Positions 34,987 to 44,256 are shown, counted from the first letter of the stretch. The stretch: DNA of 64,000 nucleotides from Burkholderiaceae bacterium (GCA_030695205.1 JAUYTN010000010.1:1-64000); one strand, 5' to 3'. The notes: generated by a model from the letters alone, not told the origin. Translations and numbers: made by a program.

Positions 34987-36360
34987 ATGACCGATCCTGT
35001 CCAAAAATGCAAAACGTTCAATGACCTGGAACGCTGGCTCAACGAGCGGCGCGTGACCGAGGTCGAGTGCCTGGTGCCCGACCTGACTGGCGTGGCGCGG
35101 GGGAAAATTCTGCCGCGTGGCAAGTTCACCGAAGACCGGGGCATGCGCCTGCCCCAGGGCATCGTGGGTATGGGCGTGACGGGCGAATTCCCGCAAAGTG
35201 GCCCCTACTACGACGTGGTGGACCCCACCGACAAAGACATGCAGCTGCGCCCCGACCCCAGCAGCGTGCGCATCGTGCCTTGGGCCACCGACCCGACGGC
35301 CCAGGTCATTCACGACTGCTTTGACCACGCGGGCAAGCTGGTGCCGTTTGCGCCGCGCAGCGTGCTGCGCCGGGTGTGTGATCTGTACGAGGCCGAGGGC
35401 CTGGCCCCTGTGGTGGCGCCCGAGTTGGAGTTCTACCTGACGGCCCGCAACACCGACCCCAACGTGCCGCTCAAACCACCGATTGGCCGCAGTGGCCGGG
35501 CCGAAACCTCGCGCCAAGCCTACAGCATCGATGCGGTCAACGAGTTCGACCCGCTTTTTGAAGAGATTTACGACTACTGCGACAAGATGCAGCTCAATGT
35601 GGACACGCTCATCCACGAAGTGGGTGCGGGTCAGATGGAGATCAACTTCTTCCATGCCCATCCGCTGGGGTTGGCCGACGAGGTGTTTTTCTTCAAACGC
35701 ACGGTGCGCGAAGCCGCGCTGCGTCACGACATGTACGCCACCTTCATGGCCAAGCCCATTGAAAACGAGCCTGGCAGCGCCATGCACGTGCACCAAAGCA
35801 TCGTGAGCAAGGAAACCGGCAAAAACATTTTCAGCAACGAAGACGGCACGGCCTCTGAAGCGTTTTTCCACTACATCGGTGGTCTGCAGCGCTATGTGCC
35901 GGCTGCCATGGCGCTGGTGGCCCCCTACGTGAACAGCTACCGCCGCCTGAGCCGCCACACTGCCGCGCCCATCAACATCGAATGGGGCCACGACAACCGC
36001 ACCGTGGGTATCCGCTCGCCCATCTCCAGTCCGCAGGCCCGCCGCATCGAAAACCGCGTGATTGGTGCCGACGCCAACCCGTATGTGGCCATGGCCATGA
36101 CCCTGGCCTGCGGCTACCTGGGCATGAAGAACCAAATCAAGCCCAAAGCCGAAATGAAGGGCGATGCTTACCTCGCCCCCTATTCGCTGCCCCGGTCATT
36201 GGGTGAGGCGCTGGACATGCTGCGCAAAGAGACCGATTTGCACGAGGTGCTGGGCAAAGAGTTCATCACCATCTACACCGAGATCAAAGAGCTGGAATTT
36301 GCCGAGTTCATGAAGGTGATCTCCCCCTGGGAACGCGAGCACCTGCTGCTGCATGTGTGA
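34987..36360 (+). CDS. puuA: Gamma-glutamylputrescine synthetase-like glutamine synthetase family enzyme
   Basis: A 457-aa member of the glutamine synthetase superfamily. The N-terminal CLVPDLTGVARGKILPR and catalytic APELEFYL, GAGQMEINF, NEPGSAMHVHQS and IEWGHDNRTVGIRSP cover the metal and ATP sites. The NRTVGIR form, together with placement next to puuD, a PuuB-like oxidase and the SpuC-like transaminase, points to gamma-glutamylation of putrescine rather than ammonia assimilation. The usual adenylylation-site region of GlnA is not evident. Confidence 0.88.
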   Translation: MTDPVQKCKTFNDLERWLNERRVTEVECLVPDLTGVARGKILPRGKFTEDRGMRLPQGIVGMGVTGEFPQSGPYYDVVDPTDKDMQLRPDPSSVRIVPWATDPTAQVIHDCFDHAGKLVPFAPRSVLRRVCDLYEAEGLAPVVAPELEFYLTARNTDPNVPLKPPIGRSGRAETSRQAYSIDAVNEFDPLFEEIYDYCDKMQLNVDTLIHEVGAGQMEINFFHAHPLGLADEVFFFKRTVREAALRHDMYATFMAKPIENEPGSAMHVHQSIVSKETGKNIFSNEDGTASEAFFHYIGGLQRYVPAAMALVAPYVNSYRRLSRHTAAPINIEWGHDNRTVGIRSPISSPQARRIENRVIGADANPYVAMAMTLACGYLGMKNQIKPKAEMKGDAYLAPYSLPRSLGEALDMLRKETDLHEVLGKEFITIYTEIKELEFAEFMKVISPWEREHLLLHV

Positions 36361-36375
36361 GCCACAGGCTAGCTG

Positions 36376-36424
36376 TATCCATAGCTAACTATTCAACACC
36401 AACAAGCGGTAAAGCCGTTTTTTA
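36376..36424 (+). repeat. Dispersed intergenic repeat, copy C
   Basis: CCATAGCTAACTATTC...CAACAAGCGGTAAAGCC followed by six T runs directly into the ATG of the transaminase gene. The blocks match copy B. Because it abuts the start codon, it forms the leader of that gene and leaves no recognisable Shine-Dalgarno. Confidence 0.65.
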
Positions 36425-37851
36425 TGGACAAATTTGCCATGAATGCACCCCTGAGCACCCCCGAGATTCAGGCGCTGGACAGCGCCCACTTCATCCACCC
36501 CTTTACCGACCACGGTGACCTGGCTACCCGGGGATCGCGCGTCATCGAGCGGGCCGAAGGCATTTATGTGTGGGACAGCGAAGGCCAGCGCCTGCTCGAC
36601 GGCATGAGCGGCCTGTGGTGCGTGAACGCAGGTTATGGCCGCAAAGAGTTGGCCGACGCGGCGCACGCGCAGATGATGAAGCTGCCCTTCTACAACAGCT
36701 TTTTCCAGACCACCAACGAACCCGCCGTGAAGCTGGCCACCAAGCTGGCATCGCTGGCACCGACGGTGGATGGGCGCAGCTTCCAGCACGTGTTCTATAG
36801 CAGCAGCGGCAGCGAGAGCAACGACACCAACGTGCGCATGGTGCGCCGCTACTGGGACTTGCTGGGTCAGCCAGAGCGCAAGGTCATCATCGGGCGCATC
36901 AACGGCTACCACGGCAGCACCATGGCCGGGGCGTCGCTGGGTGGCATGAGCGGCATGCATGCGCAGGGCGACTTGCCCATTCCCAACATCACCCACATCA
37001 ACCAGCCCTACTACTTTGAAAACGCCTTGCCCGGCGAAAGCGAGGCCGACTTTGGCGTGCGCGCCGCTGGCTGGTTGGAAGAAAAAATTCTGGCGCTGGG
37101 CGCCGACAAGGTGGCCGCTTTCATTGCCGAGCCGGTGCAGGGCGCAGGCGGCGTCATCATTCCACCCGCCACCTACTGGCCCGAAATCCAGCGCATTGTG
37201 GATAAGTACGGCATCTTGCTCATCAGTGACGAGGTCATTTGCGCCTTTGGCCGCCTGGGCCACTGGTTTGCCTACGAAAAGTTTGGCTACAAGCCCGACC
37301 TGGTCACCTTTGCCAAGGCCGTGACCAGCGGCTACATCCCGTTGGGCGGCGTGATGGTGGGTGACCGCGTGGCCCAGGTGCTGATCGAGCAGGGTGGCGA
37401 GTTCAACCACGGCTACACCTACAGCGGCCACCCGGTGGCCTGCGCGGTGGCGCTGGCCAACATCGAGCTGATGGAGCGCGACAACCTGCCCGGTCGGGTG
37501 AAGGACGACATCGGCCCCTATCTGGCCAAGCGCTACGCCGAGCTGGCCGACCACCCGCTGGTGGGCGTGGCTGAAACCTGCGGCTTTGTGGCCGGGCTGG
37601 TGCTGGTGAAAAGCAAAACGCGTGGGGCCGATGGGCGCATGCAGATGTTCTCCGAAGACCTGGCCGTGGGCATGAAGTGCCGGGCGCATTGCTTTGCCAA
37701 CGGCCTGATCATGCGTGCCGTGGGCGACCGCATGATCATTGCCCCGCCGCTGACCATGACCCATGCGCAGATTGACGAGATGATGGTCTCCATCCGCCAG
37801 GTGTTGGACCTGACGCTGGCCGGGCTGAAGGCGGGCGGGCACTGGGGCTGA
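36424..37851 (+). CDS. spuC: Putrescine/polyamine-pyruvate aminotransferase-like (class III)
   Basis: A 475-aa class III PLP aminotransferase. GSESNDTNVRMVRRYW, NGYHGSTMAGASLGG, FIAEPVQGAGGVI, LISDEVICAFGR and the PLP-lysine segment VTFAKAVTSGYIPLGG match the SpuC/omega-transaminase group, which moves the amino group of putrescine (or another amine) to pyruvate. It follows puuA after 63 bp that hold repeat copy C. The first ATG is given; a second ATG five codons later is equally possible, as neither has a clear RBS. Confidence 0.88.
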   Translation: MDKFAMNAPLSTPEIQALDSAHFIHPFTDHGDLATRGSRVIERAEGIYVWDSEGQRLLDGMSGLWCVNAGYGRKELADAAHAQMMKLPFYNSFFQTTNEPAVKLATKLASLAPTVDGRSFQHVFYSSSGSESNDTNVRMVRRYWDLLGQPERKVIIGRINGYHGSTMAGASLGGMSGMHAQGDLPIPNITHINQPYYFENALPGESEADFGVRAAGWLEEKILALGADKVAAFIAEPVQGAGGVIIPPATYWPEIQRIVDKYGILLISDEVICAFGRLGHWFAYEKFGYKPDLVTFAKAVTSGYIPLGGVMVGDRVAQVLIEQGGEFNHGYTYSGHPVACAVALANIELMERDNLPGRVKDDIGPYLAKRYAELADHPLVGVAETCGFVAGLVLVKSKTRGADGRMQMFSEDLAVGMKCRAHCFANGLIMRAVGDRMIIAPPLTMTHAQIDEMMVSIRQVLDLTLAGLKAGGHWG

Positions 37852-37890
37852 GCGGCGGGCGCCAGCGGTGTGCATGCAAGAATCCAAACC

Positions 37891-39459
37891 ATGAGCACCG
37901 CCGTTTCACCCGTTCGCAAAAAGTTGCCCATCGGCATACAGAGCTTTGTGAAGCTGCGCGACGGCGACGCGCACTACTACGTGGACAAAACCGGCTACGC
38001 GGTGGAGCTGGCGCAAACTGGCAACTGTTACTTTCTCAGCCGCCCGCGCCGCTTCGGCAAAAGCCTGTTTTTGGACACCCTCAAACAGATGTTCGAGGGC
38101 AACCGTGCCTTGTTCAACGGCTTGTGGGCCGACAAACGCTGGGACTGGACCCGCACGCACCCGGTCATCCGCATCAGCTTTGGGGGTGGGGTGCTCAAAA
38201 GCCGGGCGGATTTGGATGAGCGCTTGGGCGAGCTGCTGGAAGACAACCAGGACCGGTTGGGCGTTGCCTGTACCCACAGCTCACTGGCGGGGCGCTTGGC
38301 GCAACTCATTGCCCTGGCCCATGCCCAGACCGGCCAAACTGCCGTGGTGCTGATCGACGAATACGACAAACCCATTCTCGACAACATCACCGACAGCGCC
38401 ACAGCACTGGACATGCGCGAGGGGCTGAAAGACTTCTACAGCGTGCTCAAAGATGCCGATGAACATTTGCGCTTTGTGTTCATCACCGGGGTAAGCAAGT
38501 TCAGCAAGGTCAGTTTGTTCTCCGGGCTGAACCACATGAACGACATCACCCTCGATGCCCGCTACAGCGCCATTTGCGGCTACACCGACACCGATGTGGA
38601 CACTGTGTTCGCCCCCGAGCTGCCCGGCCTGGACCGCGAAGAGGTGCGCCGCTGGTACAACGGCTACAACTGGTTGGGCGAGGGTGTGTACAACCCGTTC
38701 GACCTGCTGCTGCTGTTTGACCGGCGGGAGTTCAAGCCCTACTGGTTTGAAACTGGCACGCCCACTTTCCTCATCAACTTGCTGGCCAACGCCAAAACCT
38801 TTACCCCCGACATTGGCCACATGGTGGCTGCAGACACCTTGCTGTCCACGTTTGACGTGGACCACATCCCGCCCGAAGCCCTGATGTTCCAGGCCGGGTA
38901 CCTGACCATCGATTCGGTGTGGCGCATTCCCGGGCGCATGGAGATCACGCTCAAATACCCCAACCTGGAGGTTCAGGCCAGCCTGAACGACAGCCTGCTT
39001 CAGTATTTGGTGGGCAATGCCTCACTGCCGGGCCCTTACATTGGCCGTTTGTACCGGCTGCTGCAAGCCCAGGACTTCGTGGGCATGAGGGCCATGTTCC
39101 AGGCCTTTTTCTCCAGCATTCCGCACGACTGGTACCGCAACAGCCCTATCGCACAGTACGAGGGCTACTGGGCCAGCATTTTTTACAGCCATTTTGCTGC
39201 GCTGGGGCTGGACATCCGGCTGGAAGACACCACGAACAAAGGCCGCATCGACATGGCTGTGCTGTTCCAGGCCCAAGTGTTCATGTTCGAGTTCAAGGTG
39301 GTGGAGCTGGTGCCCGAGGGCCGGGCGCTGCAGCAGATCAAGGACAAGCGCTATGCCGACAAATACCGCGCACGGGGCGAGCCTATCCACCTGATTGGAA
39401 TGGAATTCAGCCAGGCCGAGCGCAATGTGGTGGGGTTCGAGGTGGAGACGCTGAAGTAG
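37891..39459 (+). CDS. AAA-ATPase-like / PD-(D/E)XK nuclease-like protein, unknown role
   Basis: A 522-aa two-domain protein. The N-terminal AAA-ATPase-like part has YYVDKTGYAVEL, Walker A variant RPRRFGKS at about residues 52-59, Walker B VVLIDEYDKPIL and FITGVSKFSKVSLFSGLN. The C-terminal part has GYWASIFYSHFAALGL and GRIDMAVLFQAQVFMFEFKV, matching the PD-(D/E)XK nuclease core (D...E-x-K). The family is widespread, patchy and of unknown function. It sits between the transaminase and potF of the polyamine block with no functional link, suggesting insertion of cargo. Confidence 0.85.
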   Translation: MSTAVSPVRKKLPIGIQSFVKLRDGDAHYYVDKTGYAVELAQTGNCYFLSRPRRFGKSLFLDTLKQMFEGNRALFNGLWADKRWDWTRTHPVIRISFGGGVLKSRADLDERLGELLEDNQDRLGVACTHSSLAGRLAQLIALAHAQTGQTAVVLIDEYDKPILDNITDSATALDMREGLKDFYSVLKDADEHLRFVFITGVSKFSKVSLFSGLNHMNDITLDARYSAICGYTDTDVDTVFAPELPGLDREEVRRWYNGYNWLGEGVYNPFDLLLLFDRREFKPYWFETGTPTFLINLLANAKTFTPDIGHMVAADTLLSTFDVDHIPPEALMFQAGYLTIDSVWRIPGRMEITLKYPNLEVQASLNDSLLQYLVGNASLPGPYIGRLYRLLQAQDFVGMRAMFQAFFSSIPHDWYRNSPIAQYEGYWASIFYSHFAALGLDIRLEDTTNKGRIDMAVLFQAQVFMFEFKVVELVPEGRALQQIKDKRYADKYRARGEPIHLIGMEFSQAERNVVGFEVETLK

Positions 39460-39813
39460 GATGTGTGGGTCTATCTTCAAGCGCGGTGACGAATATGTGT
39501 TTTGCATTCAAGGCGAAGGCGTCTGTGCGTGGACCTTCACCATCCGACCGGGCAACCCGGATGGTTTGGGGCAATGACGATGTTGCGCGCATTCCATGCA
39601 GGAGGCCTCAGCCTGGCGTTGGCCAGTGCCCCAATTCCCACCCGCCATCCACCCATGTGCGGGTGGTTGAAGAAATTTGACGCATCATTCACCATGGGTT
39701 GCGCCAAAAATGGCCCGATGTGGTGCAGCAGCCGACGGGGCATTCCCTAAAATACTTCGCACGTTTTTTGCTTGGCAGTTTTTGTTCATTGATTCACAGG
39801 AGTTTGTTGCACC
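39460..39813. other. Noncoding 354-bp gap before potF with hairpins
   Basis: No convincing gene. A perfect 8-bp inverted repeat ACCATCCG / CGGATGGT (39539-39565) lies 80 bp after the nuclease gene and may end its transcript, although only TTT follows. A second hairpin CCACCC / GGGTGG spans 39649-39666. The potF promoter and leader must lie in the last 150 bp, where TAAAAT at about 39748 is a possible -10. Short frames here have no RBS or family match. Confidence 0.4.
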
Positions 39814-40980
39814 ATGAAAAAGCATGTCTTGGCTTTGGCCGCTACCGCCTTGTTGTTGGCCGCTTGTGGCAAAAAAGAAGAACCCGCGCCTGCGCCTGCG
39901 CCTGCCCCGGCGCCAGCGCCAGTGGCCGCTGAGCCTGCTGCGCCGCCGCCTGAGCCCAAGGTGCTCAACATCTACAACTGGCCCGACTATGTGCCCGAGG
40001 GCATGATTGCCGCGTTCGAAAAAGAAACCGGCATCAAGGTCAACTACGACACCTTTGAAACCAACGAAGCCCTCAACGCCAAGCTGGTGGCAGGCAACAC
40101 CGGCTACGACATCGTGGTGCCCGGCACCGCCTTCAGCCCCGCGCAGACCGAAGCCGGCCTGTTCCAGCCGCTGGACAAAGCCAAGCTGCCCAACTACGCC
40201 AACCTGGACCCCGCCATCATGGGTGCGCTGGTCAAGGCCGACCCCGACAATAAGCACCTGGTGCCATGGGCCTGGGGCTTTACCACCGTGGGCATCAACA
40301 AGACCAAGGTCGAAAAGGCGCTCAAAGGCATGGCCATGCCTGAAAACGCCTGGGACCTGGTGTTCAAGCCCGAGTACACCTCCAAGCTCAAGAGCTGTGG
40401 CATTGCCTACCTCGACTCTCCCACCGAAATCATTCCTGTGGCCCTGCACTACGTGGGCAAAGACGCCTACAGCAACAGCGCGGAAGACTACAAAGTGGCC
40501 ACCGACATGCTGGCCAAGGTGCGCAAGGACATCCGCATTTTCAGCAGCACCATGATCGACGACATCGCTGGTGGCAAGGCCTGCGTGGCCATTGGCTGGT
40601 CGGGTGACATCAACATCGCGGCCCAGCGTGCCCAGGAAAACAAATCCAAGGACGTGATCGAAGCCATGCTGCCCTCTACCGGCGCGCTCGCTTTCTTTGA
40701 CACCATGGCCATCACCAAAGACGCCAAGCACCCTGGCAACGCGCATGCGTTCATTGACTTCTACCTGCGTGCCGAGAGCGGTGCCCAGGTGTCCAACGAG
40801 ATGAGCTACCCCACCGGCAACAAGGCTGCCATGGAAAAAATCGCCCCCGAAACCGCAGGCAACAAGACGATTTTTGTGGACGCCGACTTTGCCGCCAAGC
40901 TGATTCAGCCCGGCAAGTTCACCAACGAAAGCCGCGAAGCCATGGCCACGGCCTACAACGCGTTCAAAGCAGGCAAGTGA
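39814..40980 (+). CDS. potF: Polyamine ABC transporter binding lipoprotein (PotF/SpuD-like)
   Basis: A 388-aa periplasmic binding protein of the PotD/PotF family (LNIYNWPDYVPEGMIAAFEKETG, YDIVVPG, PWAWGFTTVGINKTKV, WDLVF, YLDSPTEIIPVAL, IGWSGD). The lipobox LLAACGKK indicates an N-terminal lipoprotein, followed by a long alternating Ala-Pro tether (about residues 24-48) that would hold it off the membrane; most PotF proteins have a cleaved signal instead. AGGAG lies upstream of the ATG. It is separated from potG by a strong hairpin. Confidence 0.92.
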   Translation: MKKHVLALAATALLLAACGKKEEPAPAPAPAPAPAPVAAEPAAPPPEPKVLNIYNWPDYVPEGMIAAFEKETGIKVNYDTFETNEALNAKLVAGNTGYDIVVPGTAFSPAQTEAGLFQPLDKAKLPNYANLDPAIMGALVKADPDNKHLVPWAWGFTTVGINKTKVEKALKGMAMPENAWDLVFKPEYTSKLKSCGIAYLDSPTEIIPVALHYVGKDAYSNSAEDYKVATDMLAKVRKDIRIFSSTMIDDIAGGKACVAIGWSGDINIAAQRAQENKSKDVIEAMLPSTGALAFFDTMAITKDAKHPGNAHAFIDFYLRAESGAQVSNEMSYPTGNKAAMEKIAPETAGNKTIFVDADFAAKLIQPGKFTNESREAMATAYNAFKAGK

Positions 40981-41033
40981 GTCGCCACTTGACCACACCA
41001 GACCTGGACTGAGCTTCATCAGGCGCAGGTCTC

Positions 41034-41069
41034 AAGGGCTGTTCTACCGGTGTACGAACAGCCCTTTTT
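41034..41069 (+). terminator. Strong hairpin terminator/attenuator between potF and potG
   Basis: A perfect 11-bp stem AAGGGCTGTTC / GAACAGCCCTT with an 11-nt loop is followed by further T residues (five in all from the stem end). It lies 53 bp after the potF stop and 44 bp before the potG ATG. It probably reduces read-through so that more binding protein than transporter is made. Confidence 0.8.
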
Positions 41070-41112
41070 CATTGCAGAACCCTTCCACTCGACCAACCAG
41101 GATCCACCCGCC

Positions 41113-42237
41113 ATGGCCGACAAATCCGCCCCCAAACCTGCCGACAAAGTGCCCCGCGAGCGCTACCTGGAGACGCAAAAACTGGTCAAGCGCTTCGATG
41201 AGGCGGTGGCAGTGGATGAGGTGAGCCTGTCCATTGGCAAGGGCGAGATTTTTGCGCTGCTGGGCAGCTCGGGCTGTGGCAAGTCCACCCTGCTGCGCAT
41301 GCTGGCGGGCTTCGAGAAGCCCACCTCGGGCCGGATATTGCTGGGTGGACAGGACGTGGCGGGTTTGCCACCTTACGAGCGTCCCATCAACATGATGTTC
41401 CAGAGCTACGCCCTCTTTCCTCACCTGGATATCTGGGAAAACGTGGCTTTTGGCCTCAAGCGCGAGGGCTTGCCCAAGGCCGAGGTGCAGCAGCGCACCG
41501 GCGAAATGCTCGACCTCGTGCAGCTGGGCCAGTACGCCAAGCGCAAGCCCCACCAGCTCTCGGGCGGGCAGCAGCAGCGCGTGGCCCTGGCCCGCAGCCT
41601 GGCCAAGCGGCCCAAGCTGCTCCTGCTGGACGAGCCTCTGGGCGCGCTGGACAAAAAGCTGCGCGAGCAGACGCAGTTCGAGCTGGTCAACATCATCGAA
41701 AAAGTGGGTGTGACCGTGGTCATGGTCACCCACGACCAGGAAGAGGCCATGACCATGGCCAGCCGCATTGCCGTCATGAGCAAGGGCCGTGTGCTGCAGG
41801 TGGGCACGCCCAAAGAGATTTACGAGTACCCGGCCACCCGGTTCGTGGCTGACTTCATCGGCAACGTCAACCTCCTCGACGGCCAGCTCTCGGTGGACGA
41901 GCCCGACCGCTGCGCCGTGGCCACCCGCATTGGCGAGGTGCAGGTGGGCCACGGGGTCAGCGGCAGCGTGGGCATGAAGGTGGCCATCGCCGTGCGGCCC
42001 GAGAAGGTCAGCATTGCCAAGCAGCGACCGGCGGTCGACCACAACCTGTTCACGGGCAAGGTCAAGGAAATTGCCTACTTTGGCTCGTACAACACCTTCA
42101 TTGTGGCCACGCCCAACGGTGACCGCATCCGCATCACCGAGCCCAACGGCACGCGCACCAGCCAGCTCGACATCACCTGGGAAGATGAGGTGTTTTTCTG
42201 GTGGGACAACACCGACGCGGTGGTGCTGCGCGACTGA
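41113..42237 (+). CDS. potG: Polyamine ABC transporter ATPase PotG
   Basis: A 374-aa ABC ATPase with Walker A GSSGCGKST, Q-loop FQSYALFPHL, signature LSGGQQQRVALARSLA, Walker B LLLLDEPLGALD and H-loop VTHDQEEA, then a C-terminal TOBE-like regulatory domain (KVSIAKQRPAVDHNLFTGKV...). It energises putrescine/polyamine import with PotHI. The ATG at MADKSAPK is chosen because the upstream extension would be encoded by the terminator hairpin. Confidence 0.95.
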   Translation: MADKSAPKPADKVPRERYLETQKLVKRFDEAVAVDEVSLSIGKGEIFALLGSSGCGKSTLLRMLAGFEKPTSGRILLGGQDVAGLPPYERPINMMFQSYALFPHLDIWENVAFGLKREGLPKAEVQQRTGEMLDLVQLGQYAKRKPHQLSGGQQQRVALARSLAKRPKLLLLDEPLGALDKKLREQTQFELVNIIEKVGVTVVMVTHDQEEAMTMASRIAVMSKGRVLQVGTPKEIYEYPATRFVADFIGNVNLLDGQLSVDEPDRCAVATRIGEVQVGHGVSGSVGMKVAIAVRPEKVSIAKQRPAVDHNLFTGKVKEIAYFGSYNTFIVATPNGDRIRITEPNGTRTSQLDITWEDEVFFWWDNTDAVVLRD

Positions 42238-42291
42238 GTGCCCGCACCCGTCCAGACAAGCCCCGCCCCACCCGCCCGGAGAACCCCGACC

Positions 42292-43224
42292 ATGGCCGCT
42301 GATTTTTCTGTCGCATCGACCTTGCCCGTGCCTGGCAAACGCTTTGTCATTGGTGTGCCCTATGCGTGGCTGACCGTTTTTTTCCTGCTGCCGTTTCTCA
42401 TCCTGCTCTACATCAGTTTTGTGGACATGGGCAACGACATCCACCCCTTCAAGCCGCTGTGGGACGCCGAGGCCGGCATCCTGAAGTTGAAGTACGAAAA
42501 CTACTGGACCATCTTCAAGTCCGACTGGGATGCGCCGCTGTTCCAGACGTTGTACGTCGAGGCCTACTTCCGCTCGGTGGCGTACGCGTTTGTCACGGCG
42601 GTGTTGTGTCTGGTGCTGGGCTACCCGTTTGCCTACTTCATTGCCCGCTCGCCAGCCTCGGTCCGCCCGGCCTTGCTGATGATGGTGATGCTGCCCTTCT
42701 GGACCTCGTTTTTGCTGCGCGTCTATGCCTGGAAAGGCATTTTGGGTGACCACGGTGTGCTCAACCAGGTGCTGATGGGGTTGGGCCTTACGAGCGAGCC
42801 CATTCAGATGCTCTACACCAACGTGTCCATGCTGGTGGGCATGACCTATGTGTACCTGCCCTTCATGGTGCTGCCGCTGTACGCCAACCTGGTGAAGATG
42901 GACTTTCGGCTGCTGGAAGCCGCCTACGACCTGGGCACCACGCCGTTCAAGGCCTTCTGGCTGATCACCGTGCCGCTGTCCAAGGCGGGCATCATTGCCG
43001 GGTTCATGCTGGTGTTCATCCCCTCGGTGGGCGAGTTCGTCATTCCCAGCCTGCTGGGTGGGCCTGAGAACATCATGATTGGCCGGGTGGTGTGGGACGA
43101 GATGTTCACCGCCAACAACTGGCCCCGCGCTTCTGCCCTGGCGGTGGTGATGATTGCCGTCATTGTGCTGCCCCTGGCCCTGTACTACCACCACACCGCC
43201 GAGCAGGACGAGCGCCGTGGCTAA
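42292..43224 (+). CDS. potH: Polyamine ABC transporter permease PotH
   Basis: A 310-aa inner-membrane permease with six predicted helices and the ABC permease EAA loop EAAYDLGTTPFKAFWLITVPLSKAG. The N-terminal long segment before the second helix (HPFKPLWDAEAGILKLKYENYW) is as in PotH/PotB. GGAG precedes the ATG. It follows potG after 54 bp and is followed by repeat copy D and potI. Confidence 0.95.
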   Translation: MAADFSVASTLPVPGKRFVIGVPYAWLTVFFLLPFLILLYISFVDMGNDIHPFKPLWDAEAGILKLKYENYWTIFKSDWDAPLFQTLYVEAYFRSVAYAFVTAVLCLVLGYPFAYFIARSPASVRPALLMMVMLPFWTSFLLRVYAWKGILGDHGVLNQVLMGLGLTSEPIQMLYTNVSMLVGMTYVYLPFMVLPLYANLVKMDFRLLEAAYDLGTTPFKAFWLITVPLSKAGIIAGFMLVFIPSVGEFVIPSLLGGPENIMIGRVVWDEMFTANNWPRASALAVVMIAVIVLPLALYYHHTAEQDERRG

Positions 43225-43244
43225 GGACCGCTGCACTACCGCTG

Positions 43245-43296
43245 AAATAAATAGCTACAAACCCAATACCGTCAAACGCTGGAGGCCTTTTTTACT
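43245..43296 (+). repeat. Dispersed repeat, copy D, forming the potI leader
   Basis: AAATAGCTACAAACCC...GTCAAACGCTGGAGGCC followed by six T ends three bases before the potI ATG. The element's own GGAGG (43281-43285) is the only Shine-Dalgarno-like sequence, 11 nt from the ATG. It lies in the 72-bp gap between potH and potI. Confidence 0.65.
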
Positions 43297-44160
43297 ATGA
43301 AACAATGGCTCGAAAAACACTTTGGCAAGTTCTGGATGGTGGCGGTCTTCCTGTTTCTGTACCTGCCGCTGGTGTTCATGATCGTCTTCAGCTTCAACAG
43401 TACCCGGCAAGACGCCAACTTCACCGGCTTTTCGCTGCGCTGGTACGAGGCGCTGATGCGCGACACCAAGCTGGTGGAGGGCTTTTTCCTGTCGCTCAAG
43501 GTGGCCACCATCACCGGCGTGTTGTCGGCGGTGTTGGGCACCTTCGCTGCGTTTGTGCTGGTGCGCTACCGCCGCTTCAAGGGCCGCACGCTGTTCTCGG
43601 GCATGGTGAACGCGCCGCTGGTCATGCCCGAGGTGGTCATTGGCCTGTCGCTGCTGCTGCTGATGGTGGGCGCACAAAACGCCTTTGGCTGGCCACAGCG
43701 CGGTGTGCTGACCATTGTGCTGGGCCACACCTTGCTGGGCATGGCCTATGGCATGGTGGTCATCCAAAGCCGCCTGATGGAAATGAACCGCAGCCTGGAA
43801 GAAGCCGCCATGGACCTGGGTGCCAAGCCCTACCAGGTGTTTTTTCTGGTGACGCTGCCCAACATCTTCCAGGCCATTCTGGCGGCGTTTTTGCTCAGCT
43901 TCACCCTGAGCTTTGACGATGTGGTGATTGCCGAGTTTTTGTCCGGCCCCGGCGTCAATACCCTGCCGCAGGTCATTTTTGGCTATGCGCGCCGGGGCAT
44001 CAACCCCACCATTTACGCGGCGGCTACCTTGCTCATCGTGACGGTGACCATCGTCATCGTGAGCTACAGCGTGTGGGTCGCCCGCCAAACCCTGAAGCGC
44101 GAGCGCGACATGGCCGCTGCACTGCGCATGGAAACCACCGCACTGGCCCCGCGCGGCTGA
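43297..44160 (+). CDS. potI: Polyamine ABC transporter permease PotI
   Basis: A 287-aa permease with six helices and the EAA motif EEAAMDLGAKPYQVFFLVTLPNIFQ. FSFNSTRQDANFTGFSLRWYEAL after helix 1 is typical of PotI/PotC. It pairs with PotH in the channel. Its leader is repeat copy D, which appears to supply the ribosome-binding site. A terminator follows at 44216. Confidence 0.95.
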   Translation: MKQWLEKHFGKFWMVAVFLFLYLPLVFMIVFSFNSTRQDANFTGFSLRWYEALMRDTKLVEGFFLSLKVATITGVLSAVLGTFAAFVLVRYRRFKGRTLFSGMVNAPLVMPEVVIGLSLLLLMVGAQNAFGWPQRGVLTIVLGHTLLGMAYGMVVIQSRLMEMNRSLEEAAMDLGAKPYQVFFLVTLPNIFQAILAAFLLSFTLSFDDVVIAEFLSGPGVNTLPQVIFGYARRGINPTIYAAATLLIVTVTIVIVSYSVWVARQTLKRERDMAAALRMETTALAPRG

Positions 44161-44215
44161 GGCAGCGGGCTCAGGTTGGCGGCCGGGTTGCCCTGTTGAT
44201 GCCCTTTTCAGGTCT

Positions 44216-44239
44216 GCCGCCTAAGATGGCGGCCTTTTT
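44216..44239 (+). terminator. Intrinsic terminator after potI
   Basis: Stem GCCGCC / GGCGGC with a TAAGAT loop, followed by CTTTTTC. It lies 56 bp after the potI stop and ends the polyamine transport operon just before the CDF gene's TTG start. Confidence 0.8.
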
Positions 44240-44256
44240 CATGCACAGGCCACATC

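Noticed and set aside
39502..39750. Open frame of 82 codons in the gap before potF
   Set aside because: No ribosome-binding site, no family features and a composition unlike a protein.
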